A DNA stretch of 34,312 bases, taken from Candidatus Poribacteria bacterium. GTDB lineage: Bacteria > Poribacteria > WGA-4E > WGA-3G. Of the stretch, positions 8,744 to 17,130 are shown in pieces; within the stretch, counting starts at the first letter, position 1; every line of letters begins with the position of its first letter. The position numbers and the translations under genes were made by a program. The notes beneath the pieces were generated by a model that worked only from the letters and a program-made list of their open reading frames with translations, was not told the origin of the DNA and made no database searches. The DNA is taken from the NCBI GenBank assembly GCA_028818995.1, contig JAPPMR010000785.1, positions 1-34,312 of the forward strand. Direction: 5' to 3'.

Positions 8744-11700
8744 ATGATTTATTTTAAAGACTTAAAAGACGTTATCCAACTTTGCCACAAACGGCATAAA
8801 GCAACATTTCGCCAGCGGAGGTCATCGGTAAGGCCTGTTCTGTATAAAACAATGCCTTATAATGTGAAGGTTTATTGTGCGCGGAGATACCCCGTGATGC
8901 TTGATGATTTGGAATCCGCACACATCTCCTTTATGCCGATAGGGCGGTCTCCAGATAAAGACTACGGTCCACCGGATTTTGGGGGCGATCGATTCCTGAC
9001 AAGGCAAACAACACTCAGTTGGGAACTCAGACAGTGGCGCGCATCGTGGGGAATTCAGGTGTATACCGGCATCCCATCCGAACTTAATGGCGCACGATGG
9101 CACGACCTGCATATCACATATCAAGCAATATGTGATGCCCCGGATGCTGTGATGACCTGTATTGAAACACTTGTCAGTTTCATGGCAAACCCGCTGCTAA
9201 CGCTCACAAAGTCAGCTGGGCTACGTTTTACTTTCAGAGTCCTGGGTTACCTCCACCCAGACACGGCGGATGATAGATCGTACATCTATAAACATACACC
9301 GACACCGGAAAATCCCGGCCACCGAGATGTTTACCTTGAAATTTCTGGGGAAAACGGATACAGCCAGTGGGATTCTCAATACCAGATTCTATTCGGAGAC
9401 CTGTTAGACCCGCCTGTGATTGCCAAAGAGGTCCTTTTTGTTCCTATCAATCACCTCCGCTCGGCACTTCACATGCCAGCACCATTTGGAACGCCGGCAC
9501 CACTGGAAAAAAGAGAAGTAAGAACCGTTCCACGAATGATTCCTGCTGCTGTGCCACAATCTCTCAAATCAGATAATCTTGATCTCGCGAAAGAAGCATT
9601 TTTGAAACGCGGTTTCTCTTATCTGAAACGAGATGGCGATTTCCACCTTTGGATACATCCCAATAGAGACACTTGTGTAAAACTATGGGAAGATCAGGAG
9701 ATTGTATGGATACGAGCAAACACGCCTGATAGCGAACTGCCCACGAAAACCACGCCAATAACAGATATATGGGATGATACCGGTATTACACCGCCAATTT
9801 CAAACGCTGGGCTGCCAATGAAAAAAGAACTTATCTCAATACAAAAGGGTGAACGGAGTCCGTTAGCGATAAGACGTCCCCGTATCGCCCATCGCAAACA
9901 AGAGTCTGCGACAAAAGTTTACAAGACACCGAAAGAAAGAGCTGCGCAGATACGGTGTGCTTTTCAAAGTGACGCAAGGGTTCTGAGCATCACACCAGGG
10001 ACTATTCTCGACACAAATTATGGCGTAGAATTGCACCTTCTCGACGAGGGTTCTACCAGTTTAAACATACCGGACCCAGATTTAGCAGACGAGGCAGCCC
10101 AACGGTATCAGGAATTAGACCCCTCCTCTTTCGCGCGCTGGAGACCGAGGCGATACAACTGGGAGCAGGTAAAAGATATACCTGAAGATGTTCGGATGGC
10201 AAACCCGTTTCAAGGCGGTAATGTTTGTGAGGACCCCGAACGGTGCGACACACTTGCCGAAAAAGGGGGCGATCCACACGTAAGTATCTGTCCACAATGT
10301 CCCGTTTGGACAACGTGTCAGGAACGCGGGTTCTTATCACAATCACTCGCCTTACAATCCGCAAAAGTACAGGTATTGCCGTTCGCCCAACCGTTTCTCA
10401 ATCCACAGCACGCTGATACATTAGGACGAATTATCGAACCGGTAGACGAAACAGAACGTATCCATATCATTGATGAAAACAGTACAGAAGTAGAAAACCT
10501 ATTTATAAACTGCGAACTATCAACACACGTGTTAAAAGAATGGAGCGTGAATTGGGATGGCGATATTTTAGCGAGCTTTGCCAAAGCACTCCTAAATGCT
10601 ATAGAATCCTACGGCGGATCCGATGGAAATCCTATCACACGGATTCGCGCAGCGATGCAGGCGTTTGAACCGCACGAAGAAGCACTCATTCAGCAGATGT
10701 GCCACGTAAATCTGAAATGCAAGATTGTAACACGCGGTATCGTTGATCCGGAAACGGGAGAAGAACTGGCACGTTTTAGTATAGAGTTTGAAGGGGGTGT
10801 TTCTGTTTACATTCCTGTGGACAACGAAGCTGCCCAGAAACTAAAAGCAAAAGAGCTTCCTTTTTTTCAGCCGCGCACCTTTGCCCCTAACGAAACCACG
10901 AAAATCACAATGGAGATGAAGCAAGCCATCGAGTTGGGTATTTTGGACGTGGGAACAGTTGAAAACATTCAGGAATTCCCAACCGTCTGCCAAAATCCGA
11001 ACTGGACATCTTGGCATCAGCTGAAATGTTTCTTTACGCGTTACAAACGGGATGCTGATGCGCCGATGCGGTGTGATAGCCAAAAATTCACATTCTGGGT
11101 ACCGCCGATGCTCCATCCGAGCGTCAAACGCCTTTTGTTAATTTCCCCAACGCTTTCCGAGCAACATCTTCGCAGAACGTTTCCAGACGAAGAAATTGAA
11201 TTCACGCGTCTCGATCTTTCCGCTTGGGTAGCAAGTAACAAGGTCTTTCAGATCCGCACAAAGATCCCTCCACCCCAAACAATTTTAAACTACGAGAATA
11301 ATTGGGACTTGATGAGTCTGTCTAAGGTGGGTCTGTCTAAATTGGGAGAACGTTTTTTTCTCGCCATTCGTAATGAAATTGAAAAGGACCCAAAAACGAC
11401 GCATGCAATCATCACCTATGAAGGAATTCTCAAACATTTATCAGATTTAGCAGAAAAAGAAAATGTCTGCTTCGTTAAACACTTCAAAGACACATTTCGG
11501 CAGGAATCCATCTTTGAAGCACCACAAGTCTTATGGATTGTTGGTTCGCCACACTCGTCACAATTGACTATTTGGCAACGGACACAGATGTTATTTGGAA
11601 ATGACGATAACCCCCTCCACTATGGTCACAAAATAGATCCTCACTACTATAAAGACAAACGGATGCAGGACGTGTATCAACAGAGTGCTGCTGGGCAACT

Positions 11701-12178
11701 CACACAAATTATAGCGCGAGCAGGGCTGGACCGTTGGACTGACAAGACGTTCGTACTGCTCACGAGCCTACCGCTGCCCGGCATTACGGATAGACCCGAA
11801 ACACTCCTTTTTGATTGGATAGACTTTCAGCTCGCTGGCGGGTTAGATAAACTACCTGAAGTGATAGCGACACGTGAACGTTTTGAGACAGAACTCGCAA
11901 ATTTAACACCAGAATCCAAGACGGCAGACGTGATACGTCTCCTGGAATGCTCTCCAAGAACAGCAGGCCGTGTGTTGAATAGGATAAGAGGCGGTAACCG
12001 TATAACTATCCGGGAGCAGATACTCTTTCTACTGGCGACGGGTGAGAAAAAAACATCCTTACTCGTTGAAGCCATTGATAGTAACGCGCAAACAATAGGA
12101 AATGAACTTAGGAAACTTATGGATAAGGGTGAAATTGTCCGGGTGAGCTGGGGGCTGTATAAACTGCCAGACGATTGA
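8744..12178 (+). CDS. Large paralogue 1: putative degenerate Fe-S helicase-like protein
   Basis: This 1144-residue protein is one of three paralogues here and I do not recognise its family with certainty. Residues ~40-240 include WGIQVYTG, WHDLHITY and KSAGLRFTFR, a layout that might be primase-polymerase-like (weak). A Cys cluster starts at residue 495 (NVC ... ERC ... ICPQCPVWTTCQERGFLSQ). It is followed by a DEAH-like IHIIDE (D577), then LLLISPTLS (~796, compare SATL), QIIARAGL (~987, compare QxxGRxGR) and a C-terminal winged helix (~1060-1144). That order matches XPD/DinG helicases. The expected P-loop region, before the Cys cluster, has no GKT/S (SITPGTILDTNY). I chose ATG 8744 over the GTG at 8705 by alignment to the paralogues. 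It has no obvious ribosome binding site. Confidence 0.85.
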   Translation: MIYFKDLKDVIQLCHKRHKATFRQRRSSVRPVLYKTMPYNVKVYCARRYPVMLDDLESAHISFMPIGRSPDKDYGPPDFGGDRFLTRQTTLSWELRQWRASWGIQVYTGIPSELNGARWHDLHITYQAICDAPDAVMTCIETLVSFMANPLLTLTKSAGLRFTFRVLGYLHPDTADDRSYIYKHTPTPENPGHRDVYLEISGENGYSQWDSQYQILFGDLLDPPVIAKEVLFVPINHLRSALHMPAPFGTPAPLEKREVRTVPRMIPAAVPQSLKSDNLDLAKEAFLKRGFSYLKRDGDFHLWIHPNRDTCVKLWEDQEIVWIRANTPDSELPTKTTPITDIWDDTGITPPISNAGLPMKKELISIQKGERSPLAIRRPRIAHRKQESATKVYKTPKERAAQIRCAFQSDARVLSITPGTILDTNYGVELHLLDEGSTSLNIPDPDLADEAAQRYQELDPSSFARWRPRRYNWEQVKDIPEDVRMANPFQGGNVCEDPERCDTLAEKGGDPHVSICPQCPVWTTCQERGFLSQSLALQSAKVQVLPFAQPFLNPQHADTLGRIIEPVDETERIHIIDENSTEVENLFINCELSTHVLKEWSVNWDGDILASFAKALLNAIESYGGSDGNPITRIRAAMQAFEPHEEALIQQMCHVNLKCKIVTRGIVDPETGEELARFSIEFEGGVSVYIPVDNEAAQKLKAKELPFFQPRTFAPNETTKITMEMKQAIELGILDVGTVENIQEFPTVCQNPNWTSWHQLKCFFTRYKRDADAPMRCDSQKFTFWVPPMLHPSVKRLLLISPTLSEQHLRRTFPDEEIEFTRLDLSAWVASNKVFQIRTKIPPPQTILNYENNWDLMSLSKVGLSKLGERFFLAIRNEIEKDPKTTHAIITYEGILKHLSDLAEKENVCFVKHFKDTFRQESIFEAPQVLWIVGSPHSSQLTIWQRTQMLFGNDDNPLHYGHKIDPHYYKDKRMQDVYQQSAAGQLTQIIARAGLDRWTDKTFVLLTSLPLPGITDRPETLLFDWIDFQLAGGLDKLPEVIATRERFETELANLTPESKTADVIRLLECSPRTAGRVLNRIRGGNRITIREQILFLLATGEKKTSLLVEAIDSNAQTIGNELRKLMDKGEIVRVSWGLYKLPDD

Positions 12179-12186
12179 AAATTATA

Positions 12187-12330
12187 TGTAGGAGCGATCT
12201 CCGCATCGCGACCATTGGTATGATTGGCTTGTAGGAGCGATCTCCGCATCGCGACCATTGGTATGATTGTCGGGAATCGGAGTTCCCTCCTACAAAGAAA
12301 GATACATATTGTAGGAGAATCGCGACAGAT
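12187..12330. repeat. REP-like repeats, tgtaggagcgatctccgcat family
   Basis: Two direct copies with a 43-bp period begin at 12187 and 12230, directly after the stop of paralogue 1. Each has the palindromic GGAGCGATCTCCGCATCGCG core. Partial copies follow (gagttccctcctac at ~12281, ttgtaggagaatcgcgac at ~12310). The family recurs at 31359, 32034-32106 and 32506. The remaining 12330-12515 shows nothing certain. Confidence 0.8.
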
Positions 12331-12576
12331 TACCAGGAAACAATCAACCTTCAATTCGTTCCTTCTCTGCTTGGTACGCCGCAATGACAGGGGCGATCAA
12401 ATCAGCACAGAACTCTTCGCCAAGTATTATATTTATTTCTCCAGCGACTAACCCACCTACTGCGTAAGCATCCTTCACAAGCGTTCGCGAGTAACACGTT
12501 CCACGCACGCCGTTCTGACATACTCCCAAGTCTAAAGACTTGGGGTTCTTTCGCCTCTTGTAGAGGCGTTCTCTGC

Positions 12577-13731
12577 TCAGGCAGAGCGACAGAGGTGTTG
12601 ATTGTATCTCACACCCAAGGGGAATGCCAGCGTCCCGACTACTGGGTTATTTATCAACCCAGATACTTTGTTGAAAATGTTTATAGCACCGACACCATCT
12701 CTGTGGTATGTGAACTCACATTGTTTGCAGTGATAGTTGCGGTTGTTAGGTTTCTTTCTATGTCCACATTTTGGACAGGTTTGTGAGGTATATGCTTCAG
12801 ATGCAGAAACAACTTTGATACCTTTGAGTTCAGCCTTGTAGCCTATTTTCTGTGCTATTCGTGCGAAAGCCCACTGGTGAAGTTTCTGGTTAGACTTTTT
12901 AGAATACTTGATACTTTCACGGATGCCGTTTAGGTCGCCAATCACAATCGTATCCGCCTTCGCTCTTTGGCAGTCGGATATGAACCTTGAAGTGATTTTG
13001 TGTTCAGCATCCTTGATTTGTGCGTCAAGTTTGTCCAAAGTCCTACGTTTCGCTTCTTGAAGTCTATACCAGCGTTTAGATCGCTTCTTGCATCTATCCA
13101 TCTTAGCAGAGAAGTGCGCTTTTACTTTGTTTCTATACTGCAGGATAGACCGCAACTGGCGTCCGTTATAGATGGTAGTTCTTTTACCATTGAAACTCAC
13201 AATCGGGTGGATTTCACCCATATCCACAGAAACAGTGATACCTGTATCCTGTTTCGGAGGCACATCTACTTTATAGACAAGGGCGAAGTAGTAATGTCCG
13301 CGCTTGAAATACATCTCAACATAGTTCGGTTTTTCTCGCACATTCTCAAGTAGGACAGGCGTGCGTCCTTTGCCATTAGATAATATCAGGTGTCCATCTT
13401 TGATACGGATCGCTCCTGACTTCCAACACACCTTAAAAAACTTTCGTGTCCGCCTGGGTGGTTTCGCTTCGGTGTTAGACTTGCGAACTTCAAAGAAACT
13501 TTTGAGACTATCAAAATAGGCATCCGCACACGCCTGTATGGATTGAGAATGCAACGGATATGCCTTGTGACGCAGATACTTTTGCACCCAACCCTTAGAA
13601 AGCCAAAACCTTTTACGCTGAAAGGTTTTCCGAACAAGAGATACGACTTTAGAGTAGCAACGCCCAGACGCACGCGCAAGATCATCTAATTGAGATGTCC
13701 GTTTCTGTTTTCGTGTCTTGGTGATATACAT
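12577..13731 (-). CDS. tnpB: TnpB RNA-guided nuclease, Gly in place of RuvC-II Glu
   Basis: This is a 384-residue OrfB/TnpB protein of usual length. RuvC-I is SVDMGEIHP (D170). The zinc finger is C319/C322/C335/C338 (CPKCG ... CKQC), and RuvC-III is HRDGVGAINI (D345). At RuvC-II the protein has IVIGDLNGI, with Gly265 where canonical TnpBs have Glu. A Glu lies 47 residues later in SASEAYTSQTC (E312), the layout described for Fanzor proteins and some TnpBs with a rearranged catalytic Glu. Activity is therefore plausible but unproven. A conserved leader hairpin ends 37 nt before the start, with GAGGG as a possible ribosome binding site. TnpB cleaves the empty donor site using an omega RNA from the element's right end. 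Confidence 0.92.
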   Translation of the reverse strand: MYITKTRKQKRTSQLDDLARASGRCYSKVVSLVRKTFQRKRFWLSKGWVQKYLRHKAYPLHSQSIQACADAYFDSLKSFFEVRKSNTEAKPPRRTRKFFKVCWKSGAIRIKDGHLILSNGKGRTPVLLENVREKPNYVEMYFKRGHYYFALVYKVDVPPKQDTGITVSVDMGEIHPIVSFNGKRTTIYNGRQLRSILQYRNKVKAHFSAKMDRCKKRSKRWYRLQEAKRRTLDKLDAQIKDAEHKITSRFISDCQRAKADTIVIGDLNGIRESIKYSKKSNQKLHQWAFARIAQKIGYKAELKGIKVVSASEAYTSQTCPKCGHRKKPNNRNYHCKQCEFTYHRDGVGAINIFNKVSGLINNPVVGTLAFPLGVRYNQHLCRSA

Positions 13732-13768
13732 CGCTCTGCCCTCACATCGTTAGACCACTTTTGAATGG

Positions 13769-13807
13769 TGCGGTGGCACTCTCAAGCGAGAGGCAAAATC
13801 CACCGCA
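13769..13807 (-). promoter_or_regulatory. Conserved leader hairpin of tnpB element 1
   Basis: The outer stem is TGCGGTGG/CCACCGCA and the inner stem is CTCTC/GAGAG around a 4-nt loop. It is nearly identical to the hairpin at 14884-14922 of element 2 and lies at the same 37-nt distance from the start codon. Confidence 0.7.
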
Positions 13808-13820
13808 ACGATGTCTAAAG

Positions 13821-13849
13821 AGCCTATCACATTTCTTGAACAAAATCAA
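13821..13849 (-). promoter_or_regulatory. Promoter of tnpB element 1
   Basis: On the minus strand TTGATT, a 17-nt spacer and TAGGCT lie just upstream of the leader hairpin. The other elements have an equivalent TTGA(C/T)T-17-TAxxxT promoter in the same relative place. Confidence 0.5.
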
Positions 13850-14102
13850 GTTCTTTTGATAAATGGAGGCGTTATCGGTTTTTCATCCGCGTCTTGAAAG
13901 ACGGGGATAAAAAACCGAACGTTTGGTAATAAAAGAAAGAGAAGTCAAGACAAAAGTTGACATGCTCTCCATCCCTAAACAAATATTCAACAACTCAGCA
14001 CAAATTGGGCAGCACTAACAAAATTCTATCATTTATAACTGTTTTGAAATAAAAAACAATTATGAATCATTACAAGGTGGGTGTTGCGCCTTCATTAGAT
14101 TA

Positions 14103-14369
14103 TCAACTATCTGCCGCGTCTTCCTCAAAATGAACATATAGGGCATTAGCAGACAACCTACAGACACATATCCACTTCTCGTGATCCGTTATCGTGCTTT
14201 TAAGCGTCCCTGTCTCACCAATATACAACGGTTCACTGTTTCCATTCTCCGATCTGGCGAAAATGTAAACCGCTGCTGCCTCCGGGAATTCATCCCTCAG
14301 AGAAAAATACTTGAACGGATAATAATAACCAGATACGCCTAAAAAATAGACCTCTTTATTTTTTTTCAT
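14103..14369 (-). pseudogene. Small GIY-YIG domain protein, C-terminus frameshifted
   Basis: This 88-residue frame is a paralogue of 32124-32423. Both have GVSGY(Y/F)YPF, then AVYIF and PLYIG(E/Q)TGTLKSTI, the pattern of a GIY-YIG nuclease core. The intact copy ends HFEKDATVRKQIANDLIEMQ and then CPPCND. Here the frame stops early after HFEEDAADS, while codons for a matching ending (DNLMKAQHPPCND) continue in another frame at about 14055-14097. That indicates a recent indel. A good ribosome binding site (GGTGA) precedes the ATG. If functional, the family would nick or cut DNA, but this copy is probably inactive. Confidence 0.65.
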
Positions 14370-14841
14370 TTTTCACCTACCTATCAAATTTCCCTACCTA
14401 TCAAGTGGGAGACTATAACACATAATGCTTATCCTAAGGGGAGAGGTAGATAAGCAAATATGTATTATAGCCTTGTTAATGGCAGATATTTTATATCGCC
14501 TCTGCCGGGGGCGAGGTGTAAAAGTCTTACGTTATGATTATTTTCGTATTGACATTTTGCGTGTGGCGGTAATTAATGTTATTTTAGTTATAATAGGACA
14601 TTATATATTATTATCCAATAAATAGTGTATAAAGCCTATTTCAAACCCTAATAATACAGTATTTTTAAGTAAAATACAAGCAGAAATTGCGAATTTACTT
14701 GAAAATCGTTTAATACTTAGCCAATTTCTTGTGAGAAAAGTCCTCTTTTCAAATACCGTGCTTATCTACCTTCGGTGTCAAGACCCCGCTGCTTTAGCAC
14801 GGGGATGTAGACACCGCTAATATATTTCTTTATCATAAGTA

Positions 14842-14870
14842 TTGACTTTTTCGTGTATTTGTGGTATCTA
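14842..14870 (+). promoter_or_regulatory. Promoter of tnpB element 2
   Basis: TTGACT, a 17-nt spacer and TATCTA form a good sigma-70-like promoter 14 nt upstream of the leader hairpin. Confidence 0.6.
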
Positions 14871-14883
14871 TTCATATCATCGT

Positions 14884-14922
14884 TGCGGTGGATTCTACCT
14901 CTCGCTTGAGAGTGCCACCGCA
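14884..14922 (+). promoter_or_regulatory. Conserved leader hairpin of tnpB element 2
   Basis: The outer stem is TGCGGTGG/CCACCGCA and the inner stem is CTCTC/GAGAG with loop gctt. It lies 37 nt before the ATG. The same structure, inverted in the window, precedes tnpB of element 1. Confidence 0.7.
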
Positions 14923-14959
14923 CCATTTAGAAGTGGTGTCATGATGATAAGGAAATACG

Positions 14960-15532
14960 ATGAGAACCTACAAATACAAGCTACAACATCATAAAAGAAA
15001 TTGCTATTTGCAAAGGGACTTGTTCACTATTGCACATGTCCACAATCACTTTGTTGCGTTGTGGCAACGTCACTATAAGATATATGGACACTGTGAAGGT
15101 TACAAGCGACCGAGTGCGTATCGGATGATCAAACATTTGACAAAACTGAAGCGACTTGCTAAATACCGACATTGGACTATTCCATATTCTTGGTGTTTGC
15201 AAGAGTGCATACAACGCATTGATAGGGGTTGGCAAAACTTCTTTGAAGGCAGAGCGAAGCGTCCGCCCAAATTTAGAAGTCGGCATAAATACAAATCCAT
15301 GACCTTTGCTGGTAGTCAAGTGAAAATAGAGCCTATTGAGAAAGAAAAAGTCTGTCACGCCTGCGGACAAATCCAAATGTTCTTTGATTTGAGTATTCGC
15401 GATTGGTATTGCCATACCTGTAAAATCAATCATGACCGTGATATAAACGCAGCAATCAATATTCATAAGGTAGGGGCATCTACCTTTGGAGAAGAGGATG
15501 TTAGACTTGCTTCGGCAAGCAATCCTTGTTGA
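14960..15532 (+). CDS. Internally deleted TnpB (mini-TnpB)
   Basis: This is an in-frame 190-residue derivative of TnpB. Residues 1-120 match a TnpB N-terminal region (MRTYKYKLQHHKRN ... RAKRPPKFRSRHKYKSM). The chain then passes, near KIEPIEKEKV, directly into the zinc finger (CHACG ... CHTC) and RuvC-III (NHDRDINAAINI). RuvC-I Asp and the RuvC-II Glu region are absent, so it cannot be a RuvC nuclease. The missing part is roughly 200 residues. The frame and ribosome binding site (AAGGA, ~6 nt from ATG) are intact. It could be a simple deletion relic. It could also be a DNA- or omega-RNA-binding derivative, by analogy with nuclease-dead TnpB-derived repressors, though those usually keep near full length. 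Confidence 0.8.
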   Translation: MRTYKYKLQHHKRNCYLQRDLFTIAHVHNHFVALWQRHYKIYGHCEGYKRPSAYRMIKHLTKLKRLAKYRHWTIPYSWCLQECIQRIDRGWQNFFEGRAKRPPKFRSRHKYKSMTFAGSQVKIEPIEKEKVCHACGQIQMFFDLSIRDWYCHTCKINHDRDINAAINIHKVGASTFGEEDVRLASASNPC

Positions 15533-15761
15533 TACCACAATCTACCCTGTGGCATGGGGACTAAGAATCCCCCTGCTTTAGCGGGGGAGTATGTCAATTC
15601 AACATTTGACTTAAAACCAGATTTTTGATAATATTCACTACTAACCTAAATGAAACTGATAACAAACTACTTACTATAGTTATCGCTCTTCAGTGTCAAG
15701 ACCCCGTTGCTTTAGCACGGGGATGTAGACACTGCTAAAGACTTTTTCTATGAAAACAAAC

Positions 15762-15790
15762 TTGACTTTGTGAGCAAAATGTAGTATATT
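15762..15790 (+). promoter_or_regulatory. Promoter of tnpB element 3
   Basis: TTGACT, a 17-nt spacer and TATATT; equivalent in position to the promoters of the other tnpB elements. Confidence 0.6.
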
Positions 15791-15876
15791 GATTAGACCA
15801 GTTCAGTGGTAGGTTTTTGACGAGCCTACCACACCACGTCAAATGGGAACTGGATTCTTCTGAGAACTGGCATACC

Positions 15877-16984
15877 ATGTTAAAGACACATAAGATTGCT
15901 TTAGATCCGAATAATATTCAAATGCGTTGGTTTGCCCAACAATGCGGATATGCGCGTTTTGCCTACAATCATGCTTTGGCAGACTTTAGATCGGAGTTAG
16001 ACAAGGATAACTTCTTGTCTGTAGTCAAACTCAATAAAAGATTTAATGTAGCCAAGAAACAGTATGATTGGACAAAGGATATGGATCAAGTTGTTGCAAA
16101 CAAAAGTATCTTTGGGAATCTATCGTCTGCTATTGCGAATTGGGTATCTAAGCGTGCGAAGTTTCCTAAGTTCAAAAAGCGTGGCATTAGAGACAGTTTT
16201 ACAACGAATAATCAGTCTGTAGAAGTGAATGACAAGCGTATTAAGTTGCCCAAGATTGGTTGGATAAACATGTTTGAATCACTTCGTTTTGTGGGTAAGA
16301 TTATGAAGGTTACCGTCTCACGGACAGCCCATCGTTGGTTTGTATCTATTACAGTAGAGGTTGCAGAGGATACCGAAGCAGTTGATACCTCAACGCACCC
16401 TGCGATTGGTATTGATGTAGGTATAAACACATTAGCAACATGTTCAGATGGCAGTAAATATAAGAATCCGAGACCACTCAAACGCTATGAGAAAAAGTTA
16501 GCAAGAGAGCAACGCAGACTCTCTAAAAGAAAGTCGCAGTCTAACAACTGGTAAACAACTGCATAAAGTGCAAAGGATACACTATAAGATCGCATGTATA
16601 AGAGAAGATATACACCATAAGGTATCAACGGATCTTGTTTCACGTGCATCTGCTATCGGTATAGAAACACTCAAAATCACCAACCTGCTAAAGAATAAGA
16701 AAATAGCAAAAGCATTGTCAGATGCAGGATTAGGTAACTTTCTCACAATACTGAAAACAAAAGCAGAAACACTTGGCATACCTGTAACGGAAGCAGATAC
16801 ATTCTTTGCCAGTAGCAAGACCTGTAGCGGTTGTGGACATAAAAAGAAAAACTTAAGTCTTTCAGAAAGAACCTATCATTGCAGTCAATGTGGTATTTCT
16901 ATTGACAGAGATATAAATGCTGCAATCAATCTAAAACCGACTACGGCAGGGCATGCCGAAAGTCACGCCTGTGAAGTCAGCTAA
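15877..16984 (+). pseudogene. tnpB: TnpB with one frameshift
   Basis: Two frames together make one TnpB. The first part (15877-16554) runs from MLKTHKIALDPN through RuvC-I (IGIDVGINTLA) to SKRKSQSNNW and then a stop. The second (in another frame from about 16553 to 16984) continues GKQLHKVQRIHYKIACIR and carries RuvC-II (IGIETLKITNLL, canonical Glu), the zinc finger (CSGCG ... CSQCG) and RuvC-III (DRDINAAINL). A single indel near 16550 restores one frame, so the decay looks recent and all catalytic residues are still encoded. I start at ATG 15877, because the longer TTG start at 15817 adds non-homologous sequence. Confidence 0.85.
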
Positions 16985-17130
16985 GCCCTCAGTTCAGGAA
17001 GCAGTTTAGGAAAGAGGCACGAGACACGGAAGCAGGAAAAGCCACTTGGAAACAAATCACAATGTTTCCAGTGTAAGAGCTAAGAACCCCCGTTGCTTTA
17101 GCACGGGGAGTATGTCAGGGATGTGTACTG

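Larger units (their letters stand above)
12516..13930 (-). mobile_element. tnpB-only IS200/IS605-group element 1 (full-length)
   Basis: The right end at ~12516 reads, on the minus strand, as a CCCAAGTC/GACTTGGG hairpin followed by AGTATGTCA. Element 2 and element 3 also end AGTATGTCA. The left end lies at ~13870-13930 and has a cgtctttcaagacg hairpin flanked by aaaaccg and accaaacgttcggtt; the same left end occurs at 21603. No tnpA is present, so mobilisation would need a Y1 transposase supplied in trans. The ~60 bp between the tnpB stop and the right end would hold the 3' end of an omega RNA. Confidence 0.8.
14774..15596 (+). mobile_element. tnpB-only element 2 (internally deleted tnpB)
   Basis: The left end is the hairpin gtgtcaagaccccgctgctt/agcacggggatgtagacac at ~14776-14815, shared with element 3. 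The right end hairpin is CCCCCTGC/GCGGGGG followed by AGTATGTCA, ending near 15596. At ~820 bp it is much shorter than element 3 (~1430 bp), with both ends intact. The stretch 14370-14773 before it carries no convincing gene. Confidence 0.8.
15690..17117 (+). mobile_element. tnpB-only element 3 (frameshifted)
   Basis: The left end is cagtgtcaagaccccgttgc ... gcacggggatgtagacac at ~15692-15735, nearly identical to that of element 2. The right end has a CCCCGTTGCTTTAGCACGGGG hairpin-like segment and ends AGTATGTCA at ~17117. The ~100 bp between tnpB and the right end would contain the omega RNA. The right end is only 13 bp from the start codon of paralogue 2. Confidence 0.82.
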
